Source of the DNA: JAAURB01 sp049649525
Lineage (GTDB): Bacteria > Cyanobacteriota > Cyanobacteriia > Cyanobacteriales > Microcoleaceae
Length of the DNA: 64,000 nt
Reading direction: 5' to 3'
Assembly (NCBI GenBank): GCA_049649525.1
Contig: JBARZE010000063.1
Coordinates: forward strand, 1 to 64,000
Positions 52,089 through 62,185 of the stretch are shown here, piece after piece (position 1 is the first letter of the stretch; each line of letters begins with the position of its first letter). The notes beneath the pieces are model-generated. The model searched no databases. It saw nothing but the letters and a program-made list of their open reading frames with translations, and was not told the DNA's origin. Made by a program: the position numbers and the translations under genes.

Positions 52089-53051
52089 TTAGAAATCCCA
52101 CATAATTGTACTATCATCTAAATGCTGAGTAACGATTTGCCCAATTCGATCAATTTCCGCTAATTCATCCTTTGAAAGTTGTACAGTTGCGGCTTGAGCA
52201 TTTTGTTCAACTTGAGTTTGATGACGTGCGCCAACAATCGCATGAGACTGGGGTTGAGCGATTAACCAAGCAATCGCTAGTTGGGCTAAACTACATTGTT
52301 TTTGTTCGGCAATAGGACGGAGTTTGTCAAGGGCTTGTTGCACTCGTTTATAGTTATCTTTCTTATAAAAAAGCTTATTTTTAGCGCGATGATCTCCTTC
52401 CTCAAATTGATGATCTGGGCCGAATTTTCCGGTTAATAAACCTTGGGCTAGAGGAGAATAAGCCAGAATTGAAATATTATTTTCAATACAATAGGGCATG
52501 GCATCCGGCTCTACTTTACGCCAAAACAAAGAATAAGGCGGTTGTAAACTGTCAATTCTGCCATATTGAGCCGCTTCTTCTAGTTGAGTCCGAGAAAAAT
52601 TAGAAACACCAATGACCCGAATTTTACCCTGTTGTTTGAGATGATTTAGGGCGCTCATGGTTTCTTCAATGGGTACTATTTCTGTATTTTTGAATCCCGA
52701 GGGCCAATGAATTTGATATAAATCAATATAATCTGTATTAAGATTTTTAAGGGAGCGATCGCAAGCTTCAATAACTTGATTATATTTTAAATGATTAGCA
52801 AATACTTTAGTGGCGTAAACCACCCGATCTCGCACATCTGATAAGGCTTGAGCTACAATTTGTTCTGAATGTCCTTCACCATAAATTTCTGCTGTATCAA
52901 CGGTGGTTATTCCGGCTTCAAAGGCAGTGCGGATGGCTTTAATGGTTTCTTTATCTTCAATACCTGCCCACATGGCTTTTCCGGCTTGCCAAGTCCCCAT
53001 AATAATAGGGGTAATTTGAATATCAGATTTGCCTAATAAGCGAGTTTCCAT
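52089..53051 (-). CDS. aldo/keto reductase (320 aa)
   Basis: An NADPH-dependent AKR-superfamily oxidoreductase. The Asp and Tyr of the catalytic tetrad are in TVDTAEIYGEGHSE, the Lys in VVYATKVFANH and the His in YQIHWPSGF. The ISNFSRTQLEE-type segment and the cofactor end (VGARHQTQVEQNAQAA) are typical. The substrate is unknown. I chose ATG at 53051 (METRLLG); ATG at 53060 adds three residues. Confidence 0.9.
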   Translation of the reverse strand: METRLLGKSDIQITPIIMGTWQAGKAMWAGIEDKETIKAIRTAFEAGITTVDTAEIYGEGHSEQIVAQALSDVRDRVVYATKVFANHLKYNQVIEACDRSLKNLNTDYIDLYQIHWPSGFKNTEIVPIEETMSALNHLKQQGKIRVIGVSNFSRTQLEEAAQYGRIDSLQPPYSLFWRKVEPDAMPYCIENNISILAYSPLAQGLLTGKFGPDHQFEEGDHRAKNKLFYKKDNYKRVQQALDKLRPIAEQKQCSLAQLAIAWLIAQPQSHAIVGARHQTQVEQNAQAATVQLSKDELAEIDRIGQIVTQHLDDSTIMWDF

Positions 53052-53106
53052 AATCAACATTCAACTAAAGTTAACTTTAATATTTTATCGTTTTGAGGAA
53101 TAAGTG

Positions 53107-53718
53107 ATGACACAAATACAAAATGATTCACCCATGACTGATGATTTCAACATCTGCCATGCTCTAAAGGAATGGACTGTGGCAGTCAAAGCCCTAGAAG
53201 AAGGAGATATGATTCTATTACTTCGTAAAGGTGGAATTAAAGAGCAAGGCGGCAATTTTTCTGTTAAATATCATCGAGTTTTACTCTATCCTACAATTGA
53301 ACATCAAAATCCTAATTTATTAAAATCAGAGTATGCACCGCCAGTTAAAATAGTCGCTTCAGGGACTCATTATGATGAAATTAAAATTAGTAGCTGGGCA
53401 GATATTACCCATATTTTACCACTAAATTTTTCCCAGGCAGAACGGATTATTGCTCCGCTTGAATCTTTTCATATCTGGACGCAACAGTGGGTACGCGATC
53501 GCTTTAATTATAAACCGAAACAGCCCTTATATCTTTTAATGTTGCGAACTTATATTTTATCTGAATCGATATTAATTCCTAATCATTCGAGTTACCAAGG
53601 TTGTCGATCTTGGATAGATTTAAAGCAATCTATTTCATTAGAAAATTCATCAGCGGTTTTACCCGAAGAGCAATACAATCATAGAGTTAATCAAATTCAG
53701 TCTATTATTAATCCTTAG
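53107..53718 (+). CDS. DUF1802 family protein (203 aa)
   Basis: A DUF1802 protein, soluble, of unknown function. The conserved region begins ALKEWTVAVKALEEGDMILLLRKGGIKE, with further matches in FSVKYHRVLLYPTIEHQ and LLMLRTY, then a C-terminal YQGCRSWIDL. It is longer at the N-terminus than the core domain. I chose ATG at 53107, not the GTG at 53104. The 3' end overlaps the convergent serine hydrolase gene by 4 bp. Confidence 0.85.
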   Translation: MTQIQNDSPMTDDFNICHALKEWTVAVKALEEGDMILLLRKGGIKEQGGNFSVKYHRVLLYPTIEHQNPNLLKSEYAPPVKIVASGTHYDEIKISSWADITHILPLNFSQAERIIAPLESFHIWTQQWVRDRFNYKPKQPLYLLMLRTYILSESILIPNHSSYQGCRSWIDLKQSISLENSSAVLPEEQYNHRVNQIQSIINP

Positions 53719-55016
53719 TTCTCTGTTGCGGTCATGTTTTCGTAAACTAAACGAGAAATTATTGGAAATATTTGTTCATTCTGTGCATAGGGGGTGCCGT
53801 CTCCGAAAACTGTCAGAATATAAGAAACTTGTTGATCTTTAGATGTAATAGCAGCCACTTCAAAGCGAGTGGCAGAAGTCCAACCCACTTTAGAAGCAAA
53901 ACGAACATCAGTATCAACTAAAGCTTCTCCCAAAAATCCGGCAATAGGATTAGATTCTTCTTGTTGCCAAACTTGAGGAGCTAAATCCTGTTCTAATAAT
54001 TTTAACATCTCCTGACTAGATGATTTTGAAATCGCTTTTTCCGTTACAATTTCATACATTAATCGTCCTGTTTGTGCCGCTGTAATTACATTTCTAATGG
54101 GTGCTGTCTCCTCTCCTCGCATTTTTTGATCCCAATGTTCTGGATTTTCCATATTAATATAAGGGATAGGAAAGTTTTTCTGACTAATATTAATATCTTT
54201 ATATCCGGCTTCTTGGAAAAATTGATTAATTGAGTTGCGTTGTTTCAGCCATTTTTCAAAGGATTTTGTTTGTTCCTCGGGGACAGAAGAAGTATTGGTA
54301 ATTTGATCCAAAATTCGACTGGCTGATTCGTTGTTTGACTTTTTAATCAGTTGACAAATATCGGCTTGACATTCAGGCGTATAATTAATAGCATCAGCAG
54401 GTAGTAGTCCTTGATTAACTCGATCATAAAGCGCCACCATCCAGAATAACTTAGTAATACTAGCAGGAAAGCGAGGAATTTGACTGCGATACTCTGCAAA
54501 CGTTTGGGTTTTTACATCAATTAAATGAATCGAAAAATTGGATGTAGGTAAACCTTTTGATTGTACTTCTTCAAGAACTTGATTAATAATGGATTGTAAG
54601 TCTAAGTTATAGCTGAAGTTGGGTAAGGTTTTTACATTGTATATCCATTCTTCGGAAGTCAATTTTTGTTGCGACTCAGGCTGGGATTGAATGGCAGCAG
54701 AAGTAGAGCGAAAAGTAGATGGTTTCTGACGGGTAATAATTTTATTAATATCGGATATTTTAGCTTTAAAATAGGGTTTGGAAACGAGCCAATATCCACT
54801 GACGAGTAATCCAATTCCTAGCAGAAAACCCATGCCGACATATCCGATTTTTGAGGCTACCGGAAAGTTTGGGGTGAGAGGCTGAGATAACTGACTTTGT
54901 TGATTAACTTGCCGCTGAAGCTGATTGACTGCTCTGTAAAGACGGTTGAGCCGAGCTTCAAGTTGGACAATTTTAGGATCGAGCGGATTAGAGTTAGGAG
55001 ACGGTTTCGGATTCAC
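53715..55016 (-). CDS. membrane-anchored class A beta-lactamase-fold serine hydrolase (433 aa)
   Basis: A beta-lactamase/transpeptidase-fold enzyme. A short cytoplasmic coiled coil (about residues 15-45, LEARLNRLYRAVNQLQRQVNQQ) leads to a transmembrane helix (about 54-74, GYVGMGFLLGIGLLVSGYWL), so it is exported and membrane-anchored. The active site has the SxxK motif in FPASITKLFW, an SNN in KKSNNESASRIL, and KVGWTSA, where KTG is altered to KVG. It may act on peptidoglycan rather than antibiotics. It overlaps the end of the DUF1802 gene. Confidence 0.85.
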   Translation of the reverse strand: MNPKPSPNSNPLDPKIVQLEARLNRLYRAVNQLQRQVNQQSQLSQPLTPNFPVASKIGYVGMGFLLGIGLLVSGYWLVSKPYFKAKISDINKIITRQKPSTFRSTSAAIQSQPESQQKLTSEEWIYNVKTLPNFSYNLDLQSIINQVLEEVQSKGLPTSNFSIHLIDVKTQTFAEYRSQIPRFPASITKLFWMVALYDRVNQGLLPADAINYTPECQADICQLIKKSNNESASRILDQITNTSSVPEEQTKSFEKWLKQRNSINQFFQEAGYKDINISQKNFPIPYINMENPEHWDQKMRGEETAPIRNVITAAQTGRLMYEIVTEKAISKSSSQEMLKLLEQDLAPQVWQQEESNPIAGFLGEALVDTDVRFASKVGWTSATRFEVAAITSKDQQVSYILTVFGDGTPYAQNEQIFPIISRLVYENMTATEN

Positions 55017-55942
55017 GGGCGCGATAACCTATACTAAAAGTATAGTTTCTCATGATAACCGCAAAGTTTAAATCAGAGAAATAGGTTAAAGTTTCAAGCT
55101 AAATTAATTAGCCAGGATGTTGATGTGATCTGGCTATTTTAATATTGCTCTTGTCCGGGAAACGGTAAAAACCGGATACCGGGTTAAAGGACTCAGCCCA
55201 TTTAATATTATTGTTAAAATTAGGTTTTTTTGGTAGGGTAGCAACCGGGTCCCTAATACCATTCTCTTTTGGGCAGCAGTTGACCCATTCAACAGCAAAA
55301 TATTTGTTCTTGCTACCGAAAGTTGGAGTGTAACCCGTCTCGAGTCTGGCTTTGCTGTGATGATTCTGTCTAATTTTTTAAAGTTTGTGCATTTTTCTTC
55401 ACAAAAGTTATGAGTTTGATAGATTCGATCAAATTCTTTGTCTTTCGTGGTATGAAAAATTGATGCTCTGTCTGGGTTTACCCAATATTTGATAAGTTTT
55501 TCTACTCATTCACATTAATATTTTTTATTTTTAAAAATGCTATATTTAGACCCTAATTAAAAAATTTTGTTTCCTAAGGCACAGAATATACTTCTAAAGA
55601 CTGATTAACTATCAAAATCAGGTTCAAACTAAAGTTAAATAATGTAAATTATCTTTAATTTTCATATTATTTCTTAATAAAAACTTGACAATTTGTATCA
55701 ACTTTAAATCTGTATTTTGACAGGATTATACCGGAGTTAACTAAGTGTTAAACACGGGTTGTGACAGTTCAGATTGTGGAATATTATCGTCCTTGTTTAT
55801 TCATCAATTCATTCATACTATAAAGTGTCCTCTAAAGAGAGCACAGAGAAAACTTTGTTTAATACAAGCAATTAATATCGAGGACTTACTGTTAGCTTGT
55901 ATTCCCGGTTGTCATTATTGTTTTAGAAAATCCACTGGGCTT
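55017..55942. other. long AT-rich intergenic region (926 bp)
   Basis: Lies between the divergent serine-hydrolase and XRE genes. A GTG ORF extending the XRE frame upstream to 55745 is open but Cys-rich and has no support. The rest is AT-rich without an RNA gene or IS end that I can recognise; the short repeat of CCGG-containing units near 55155-55185 has no clear structure. Confidence 0.35.
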
Positions 55943-56197
55943 ATGTTCGTTAAAATTCAGTCAGAAATTCCAACCCTCATTTGTACTCTACGGCAGCGTC
56001 TGGGTCTGTCTCAGGAAAAATTAGCTGCTCAACTAGGTGTGTCGTTTCAAACGGTTAATCGTTGGGAACGGGGGCACGCAAAACCTTCTCAGTTAGCTCT
56101 CTCTGCAATCCAACAAAGATTGTTAGAAATGGGTGATAACGGTGCTGATTTACTAGGCCGATACTTCGATGAACCCTCTAGTCGATTAATTCATTAA
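55943..56197 (+). CDS. small XRE-type helix-turn-helix regulator (84 aa)
   Basis: A small DNA-binding protein of the Xre/Cro type. The helix-turn-helix is clear: LICTLRQRLGLSQEKLAAQLGVSFQTVNRWERGHAKPS, followed by a helical tail (LSAIQQRLLEMGDNGADLLGRYF). I chose ATG at 55943, since the longer GTG start at 55745 gives an unlikely Cys-rich extension. It has no adjacent toxin, phage or plasmid gene, so its targets are unknown; autoregulation is possible. Confidence 0.75.
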   Translation: MFVKIQSEIPTLICTLRQRLGLSQEKLAAQLGVSFQTVNRWERGHAKPSQLALSAIQQRLLEMGDNGADLLGRYFDEPSSRLIH

Positions 56198-56613
56198 CGG
56201 TCTAACCGTTAAAGCTCTTTAAAGTTGACAATAAGTATGTGGGTTTTAGATGAAGTTCCAACATCTTTAGTTTCGACTCAGTCAAGCGAAAGTTAACTTT
56301 TCAGTCTACTGAAAACAATGTCGATGCTAATTTCTTAGCGAAATGTTTTGCTTGAAGCTATTGATGCCTTTCATTGATAGCCTTCATTATTCCCCTATAC
56401 TTTAAAGAGTGGTTCACTAACATTAAAAGCCTAAGCTATCATCTTAGACTTTCCCATACATCCCCGCCTCATACTATCGACAGATATGTGAGACTCGTGG
56501 GCGGCTTCTACTCAATCCAACTTCAGGTTAGCGCTATTCTATACCCCGTGAAGTTTGAAGTGAGATGAAACGAAGCCGTCCGATTATTTTGATTAAATCA
56601 TCTCTGGACTGAC
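56198..56613. other. intergenic region, unassigned
   Basis: 416 bp between the XRE gene and the convergent trypsin-WD40 gene. A palindrome AAAGTTAACTTT lies near 56290. The 3' part (about 56455-56565) is richer in GC than its surroundings and has an ORF without support. It could be a fragment of a mobile element, but nothing diagnostic is seen. Confidence 0.3.
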
Positions 56614-58350
56614 TCAAGGTTTCTGCCAAATTTTCACAATTGCATCCCATCCCCCGCTGACAATAGTATTGCCATCAGCACTAATTGTTACAGCGTTTAC
56701 ATAACTCGGATGAGCTGTTAAGTTACTTTGCAATTCCCCTGTATTGATATCCCAAAGTTTAACGGTCTTATCCCAACTGCCACTGACTAAAGTTTGACTA
56801 TCCTGGCTGATATCAACAGACCACACTCCATCTGTATGACCTTGAAAGCGGCGTATGGGTTGGCCTGTATTGAGTTGCCACAACGCTACGCTTCCATCCG
56901 CACTTGCGGTGGCAATCAACGCCCCATCTGGACTAATGGCAATGGATAAAACCGCTAAAGAATGTCCCTTCAACGTCCGAATCAGTTCCCCGGTTGCCAG
57001 ATCCCACAATTTCACGGTACTATCTTTGCTACCACTGGCTAAAATCCGACCATCGGGACTAATGGCTAAAGCGCTAACCATTTGAGAGTGTCCGGCCAGG
57101 GTTTGTAATAATTCTCCGGTATTCACGTCCCAAATTTTAATTGTACTATCCCAACTGCCGCTAGCAATGGTTTGAGAATTAGGAGTAATGGCGACAGATA
57201 ACACCGCGTTAGAATGTCCTTTTAAAGTATGTAGTAAAGGAAATTCTCCTGAGTCTAAACCGACGGCAAAATTCCATAATTTAACGATGCCATCTTCTCC
57301 CCCCGTAACTAATATCTGACCATCCGGACTCACACTTAAGGCATTGACACCCCCCGAATGAGCCGAAAGATTACGTCGAAGTCCGCCTGTTTCCAAGCTC
57401 CATAACCCGACGCTACCGTTACTATTTCCACTGACGATATAATCTGAAACAATTTGTAATGCCATCACTTCCCCAGAATTCTCCCGCAGACTGTTTGCCA
57501 GTAAGAAATCATCCGTTAAGGGAGTAGAAGTTGTCGGCGGCGTTGCGGGAGGTAAACTGGTGGTAACAGTAGAAGATTCTGTCTCAGGTGTTGCTGTGGG
57601 CCGGGTGGGAATAGTCGGTAAAGTTGCTGTTTTTCGCCAATTTAAAAAACGGTTAATTTCAATTCCGGCTGAAACAATTTGATTACGATTTATTCCTAAC
57701 TGAACTAATCCGTTTATCCCAATTAAATTACCGGATTCATTTAAAATTGGGCCGCCACTCATGCCGCTTCTAACTAAGTTTGTGTAGACTAAACTATAGC
57801 CATTTCGAGGAGATTGACGACGGGTTAATGTTCCTTCTGTACTCAGAAATAATCGTTGTCCTAAACTACTTCCCGAACGGGGCCATCCGCCGACATGAAT
57901 GGGACTACCCATTTCAACAGCATTAGAATCTGCGACGGTAGCGACAGGATATTGTTGAGAACTTTCAAAGGGAATAATGGCTAAATCAATATCATCAATT
58001 TGCCGAATTAAACTATAGTAAACTTTATGAGATTGGCTATCGGGTGTAATAATTTCATACTCTCCGACTCGGTTAACAACGTGCCAATTCGTGAGGATAT
58101 AATAGATATTTCCTGTTTTTTCTATAATTACCCCAGAACCCCCACGGGGGCCGTTAATTCGCACTGTAATTTCACTGGCAATAGTGTTTAATTCAGTGGG
58201 AGTTAGGGCAATAAGGTGAGAAGAGAAAGCGGTTAAATTAGGCTCAATTAAAGGCTGAGCAAAAGTCGGATTTGCAGCCGCAGAAATTAAATAAAAAGCC
58301 GCGACGACCGAGAGTTTATTTTGAGATTTAATTAATCTTTTTTTAAACAT
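56614..58350 (-). CDS. exported trypsin-like peptidase with C-terminal WD40 propeller (578 aa)
   Basis: A signal peptide (about residues 1-31, ending NPTFA-Q) leads to an S1-type peptidase domain (about 60-235) with the catalytic His in ILTNWHVVN, Asp in DDIDLAIIPF and Ser in SGMSGGPIL. A Pro/Thr-rich linker follows (about 245-280). Seven WD40 repeats (about 290-578) have the usual GH-x-x-x-V-x-S-x-D/N-G and W-D signature (for example LKGHSLAVLSIAISPDGALI). They probably form a substrate- or protein-binding propeller in the periplasm. The gene is upstream of a CHAD gene on the same strand by transcription order. Substrate is unknown. Confidence 0.9.
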   Translation of the reverse strand: MFKKRLIKSQNKLSVVAAFYLISAAANPTFAQPLIEPNLTAFSSHLIALTPTELNTIASEITVRINGPRGGSGVIIEKTGNIYYILTNWHVVNRVGEYEIITPDSQSHKVYYSLIRQIDDIDLAIIPFESSQQYPVATVADSNAVEMGSPIHVGGWPRSGSSLGQRLFLSTEGTLTRRQSPRNGYSLVYTNLVRSGMSGGPILNESGNLIGINGLVQLGINRNQIVSAGIEINRFLNWRKTATLPTIPTRPTATPETESSTVTTSLPPATPPTTSTPLTDDFLLANSLRENSGEVMALQIVSDYIVSGNSNGSVGLWSLETGGLRRNLSAHSGGVNALSVSPDGQILVTGGEDGIVKLWNFAVGLDSGEFPLLHTLKGHSNAVLSVAITPNSQTIASGSWDSTIKIWDVNTGELLQTLAGHSQMVSALAISPDGRILASGSKDSTVKLWDLATGELIRTLKGHSLAVLSIAISPDGALIATASADGSVALWQLNTGQPIRRFQGHTDGVWSVDISQDSQTLVSGSWDKTVKLWDINTGELQSNLTAHPSYVNAVTISADGNTIVSGGWDAIVKIWQKP

Positions 58351-58432
58351 AATTTTATTGAGATTTAGCTAGAATATAAAAAATAAAGAGTCAAACTAAT
58401 CCCACATTAAATTATAGTATTTTATATCTGGT

Positions 58433-59422
58433 TTAACTGGATTTAATAGTAGGATGCGTCAGTGTAGAACGGAAGTTTTTGCGAATTTCTGCATTGAGAT
58501 ATCGGCGCTGCATTAATTGCCATTTGTGCCAAGCTTGATAACGGCTATCTCTCAGTAAAACCGCTAATTGGGGTAGTTTTGTTTCTATGTTTGATTTTAA
58601 CACCTTTGCCAAGGTCGCTTCTAAAACTTCGCTATCTTGAATATCTCCCAAATATGCTTGGATGGCTTTCATATCCTGCAAATAAGCGCCATAAGTATTA
58701 CCATAAAAATCAGTAAACAAACTCATTTGATATCTGACTCGTTTGACTGTTTTGCGTAAATCGTGCAAAATCTCACCCTGATTTCTCAAAATTTGTTCAA
58801 CTTGTGCTTGAGATAAATCAGTATTCTCATCAGATGTATTAGCATCAGTGGTTAACGGTTGTAGTCCCGCTTGCCAACCAGGATGTAAAAATAGTTGGCT
58901 AATTTGAGGTAATAATAAGTCAGGTAACACTTCATTAATAGGCAGTTTTTCAATAGAAGTATATTGAGGAAAATCGAGCCATTGCTGTAAGTCTTGTTTT
59001 AGGATTTTATATGATTTACTCTCAATCGTCTTTTTAACTAATTTGACTTTTTTTTGCCTTTTTTTGATAAAATCTGGTAAAGATTGCTCTATAATCTTTT
59101 TTTCTTTTTTCGGTAAATTAGGACAATAATGAGTTTGCAAAGCTGCGAGTAAAACATCTAAATCTCGTAACTGACCTAAGCGCCGACCCACTTTTCCAAC
59201 TTGTTTATCTGTTATAGATGGGGGTAAGTTTAAGACAGGAGCAAACCCATTTAAAGCTGAGCGCAATCGCCGTATTCCGACACGCATTTGATGCAGTTCT
59301 TCTGGATCTTTATCTTTAAGAACTTCAGGTTCATGGATCAGAATTTTTTCCAGGTGCTTACGGATGGCTAAGGCGGCCCAATCTCCTAAAGTATTGACTT
59401 CTTTTAATGAATTTAATATCAT
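58433..59422 (-). CDS. CHAD-domain protein (329 aa)
   Basis: A CHAD (conserved histidine alpha-helical) protein. CHAD domains are rich in helices and bind polyphosphate. The signature HQMRVGIRRLRSALNGFAP is present, and later HDLRKTVKRVRYQMSLFTDFYG, with basic residues throughout and repeated Lys-rich segments (KKEKKIIEQSLPDFIKKRQKKVKLVKK). A role in polyphosphate granules or inclusion surfaces is inferred from the family. It lies 82 bp upstream of the trypsin-WD40 gene on the same strand, so the two may be cotranscribed. Confidence 0.88.
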   Translation of the reverse strand: MILNSLKEVNTLGDWAALAIRKHLEKILIHEPEVLKDKDPEELHQMRVGIRRLRSALNGFAPVLNLPPSITDKQVGKVGRRLGQLRDLDVLLAALQTHYCPNLPKKEKKIIEQSLPDFIKKRQKKVKLVKKTIESKSYKILKQDLQQWLDFPQYTSIEKLPINEVLPDLLLPQISQLFLHPGWQAGLQPLTTDANTSDENTDLSQAQVEQILRNQGEILHDLRKTVKRVRYQMSLFTDFYGNTYGAYLQDMKAIQAYLGDIQDSEVLEATLAKVLKSNIETKLPQLAVLLRDSRYQAWHKWQLMQRRYLNAEIRKNFRSTLTHPTIKSS

Positions 59423-59630
59423 TTTAATATATATTTATCAGCACTATTACATTCTAACATATTCGATACTCTCAACTCGGATAAATAGTGTTAAAAAAAG
59501 TAAAACTATTAATTGATTTAATACAATTGCAAATAATGTTTTGATTGAATAACTGCTTAACATCAATTGAAAAATTAATTCTTATTACTGTAATAGACTA
59601 AAATAATATTAACCCATATTTAGTAAACTT

Positions 59631-62108
59631 TCAATTAATGAAATCATTAGTATGACCATCAAAGATAGATATTGTCTTAAACCGATGAAATAAATTATTA
59701 GAAGAATTGCTAGTTATCAATAACTTGTCCTGAATTACAAAACATACCATCGCTAAAGAATAAGCTTCAAGAAATTGTTTCAGATAATCACTCTTAATCA
59801 AAAGACCCGAATGATCTTGTGTATAAAATTCACTGATTTGAACAACTTTTTCCTCATCTATCCAACTAGATTTTTCCTTCCACTTCAAATTACCAAAATT
59901 CACTAATCCCGGTGCAGGAACAATAATATTTTTAACTCTTTGATCTTGACTACAATCATACTCCCATTCATTACCTCTTAATAATTCAATAGTTGTAAAC
60001 TCAGCATTCTCTGTGCCTGGTAGATCAGATTTAAGATTATACCCTGTTTCAAAACGCTGCTGACAAGTGATGGTATTTGGATACTCTTGAATCAATAATC
60101 TATAATCATTTGGAATGTCTAGATAACGTAAAGAAAATTGAGTAGAGGATAATTCTCTTTTGATACTCTCAACATCAGAAAAAGGTACAAATAATGTGAT
60201 GATAAAAGTTTTTAAGTTTCGGTAAGGATATTCTGCATTATTTTGATTAGATATAACTTTTTTTAGGGAAGAATTAAGCAATAGATGCGTCCATTCTTCT
60301 CCTTGATTGTCAGTCGATTGTATTATTTGTTTTATCTTTGGCAAGTCTTGTAATTCTACCCATTGATTATGACTCCATTCACAGACTCTATTGAAATCAT
60401 AATTAACAGGTTTATACCATTCTATATTAACTTCTGTCTGGGGTAAGAAAGCTCGTAAATCAGTAGGATCTATATCTCGTAAATCTATACCTTGTAATCT
60501 GGGGAGAGAAGTTTCGTTTTCCCATGAATCTATCTTTCTCGGTAAGTGATCTGCTAAAATTCCTGCTAAACGTTGTAATAAAATCCAGTAATATTTTTTT
60601 CCAAGTCTTTCAGCCCAAGCTGGTCGCCTTCTTCCTCCTCCATATTTTTTAATAAGATTGCAATCGTATTTGTAGCAAAGTTCATTTGTACCCGGATAAC
60701 CTAACTCAGAAACACGTTTAATAAACCAACGATGAATTTTTTCTTTCTCTACTCCTAAACTTTCTAATTTTATTCCTCTATCTTCTAATTCTGTCCGTAT
60801 ACTTTCAATATCTATTCCTGAGTTTTCTAATTCTATCTGTATATTTTTAGAGCTATAATAATGATCGAGAATACGGCTTTCTAAAACATAGATAGCGAAA
60901 TCAGTCCCACCCAATCCACCCGGAAATTCATCCAGATTCATATTTCCTTCAAAAGCTTCTTTCTCTTTTAAATAAGCAATATCTTCTTCTGATGGAATTT
61001 GAATCGGTTGACTATTGTAGGGAGGTCTAAACTTATTAACATCAATAGTATCGTTTAGTAAATTCTGACTATAAGCTAGTTCAACAATTAATCTTAACCA
61101 ATCACGAATCAGTGCATTTTCAGGAATATTATCTGTATCAAAAACATGAGCATAAATTGTGTGACTAATGTCTTGGAGTATATCGTTACTGTCTATAAGC
61201 AAAATAGAGCTGTAAGCAGCTAAACTAACTCTTTCCAAGACATAATCATCATCAATATTAAGAAATCTAATTAAAGTTGTTTTAATGATAGTTGGATGAC
61301 TTACAAAAACTCTGGTTAAGCCTTTAGTTGCTCTATCTCGAACTCTTCTATTTGAAGCCGCACAACACCAACTTAAAAATAGCACCCATAAACGACTTGA
61401 TTCTTCACTAAATGAATATAAATCTGCTTGAAGCGACCATTTAATTAAACGCCAAGCTCCGCCTTTTTTATCAAAATCTTTGTGTAATAAAGCAGACCAA
61501 AAAACATCTCTATCTGTTAAGCTTTGCTGATTTAATAACTCATCGATAAATTCAGCATTAAGTGGATGATTTGGAATGACAGCAATTCCAAACAGAGAAT
61601 CTAATATTTCTGGACAACAATTAGAATTAGATAACCCTTCTATAACCAATTCTTTTGTTTTTTCAGAAAAAGTTTCAATAGCACGCCATTGAAATCCTGA
61701 AGCAATAATGGGTAGTAAAAAATTGTAACGATCTATATTTTCATTTTTAATTACATCACTCAATTCATAATTGACTTTCTCTGGTAATATAATTGAAAAA
61801 GCCTCTAACAGACCTTTGTTTTGAATAATATTTTTATTATTGATTAAATTCTCAGCTTTCCGTGGATCAAGTTCTATTTTTTCTAATAAAGACAGAGCTA
61901 TTAAAAAATCTGCCACTCGCTCAAACGTGAAACGACAAAACCATTGTTTAGGTGCAAACGGTCTACTTTTCTGTTCAATCAGAGTAATTAATCCTTCTTT
62001 TTCTAATTGAATAAACAGTGAGCGAGTACTATCATGAGCGTCAAATATATTATTAATAATTTCTTGCGCTGTTTCTCTTAAAAGTAGCCGAGTTTCTTCT
62101 TTAGCCAT
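59631..62108 (-). CDS. Avs-like STAND protein, C-terminal part (825 aa, split gene)
   Basis: The continuation of the STAND gene at 62177-63931 in a -1 frame. The frame is open upstream of the first ATG (62108) to the A6 run, and reads IAEFCRYDKRDDNVTKAVYD and on into MAKEETRLLLRE, so the ATG is not a natural start. The region holds a helical array, probably the sensor part, with typical segments FTFERVADFLIALSLL, RVRDRATKGLTRVF and WAERLGKKYYWILLQRLAGILADHL. In Avs proteins this part recognises a phage protein. The function of this fragment alone is doubtful. The end at 59631 looks natural, and no accessory gene follows it directly. Confidence 0.75.
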   Translation of the reverse strand: MAKEETRLLLRETAQEIINNIFDAHDSTRSLFIQLEKEGLITLIEQKSRPFAPKQWFCRFTFERVADFLIALSLLEKIELDPRKAENLINNKNIIQNKGLLEAFSIILPEKVNYELSDVIKNENIDRYNFLLPIIASGFQWRAIETFSEKTKELVIEGLSNSNCCPEILDSLFGIAVIPNHPLNAEFIDELLNQQSLTDRDVFWSALLHKDFDKKGGAWRLIKWSLQADLYSFSEESSRLWVLFLSWCCAASNRRVRDRATKGLTRVFVSHPTIIKTTLIRFLNIDDDYVLERVSLAAYSSILLIDSNDILQDISHTIYAHVFDTDNIPENALIRDWLRLIVELAYSQNLLNDTIDVNKFRPPYNSQPIQIPSEEDIAYLKEKEAFEGNMNLDEFPGGLGGTDFAIYVLESRILDHYYSSKNIQIELENSGIDIESIRTELEDRGIKLESLGVEKEKIHRWFIKRVSELGYPGTNELCYKYDCNLIKKYGGGRRRPAWAERLGKKYYWILLQRLAGILADHLPRKIDSWENETSLPRLQGIDLRDIDPTDLRAFLPQTEVNIEWYKPVNYDFNRVCEWSHNQWVELQDLPKIKQIIQSTDNQGEEWTHLLLNSSLKKVISNQNNAEYPYRNLKTFIITLFVPFSDVESIKRELSSTQFSLRYLDIPNDYRLLIQEYPNTITCQQRFETGYNLKSDLPGTENAEFTTIELLRGNEWEYDCSQDQRVKNIIVPAPGLVNFGNLKWKEKSSWIDEEKVVQISEFYTQDHSGLLIKSDYLKQFLEAYSLAMVCFVIQDKLLITSNSSNNLFHRFKTISIFDGHTNDFIN

Positions 62109-62185
62109 TCTCTTAGCTAAATCATAAACAGCTTTAGTTACGTTATCATCTCTTTTATCATAGCGACAAAATTCTGCTATTTTTT
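62109..62185 (-). other. frame break in the Avs-like gene at an A6 run
   Basis: The upstream ORF ends ATC AAA AAA TAG. Shifted back one base it reads CAA AAA ATA GCA GAA TTT TGT and stays open into the downstream ORF. The A run is T6 on the plus strand at 62180-62185. One additional A gives one continuous protein of 1,433 residues. Confidence 0.8.

Noticed and set aside
55745..55942. N-terminal extension of the XRE regulator
   Set aside because: GTG start with an unlikely Cys-rich sequence; the internal ATG gives a standard Xre-size protein.
56374..56568. 64-aa ORF, or a fragment of an IS200/IS605-type element
   Set aside because: No transposase motif or terminal hairpin could be identified; retained as an unassigned spacer only.
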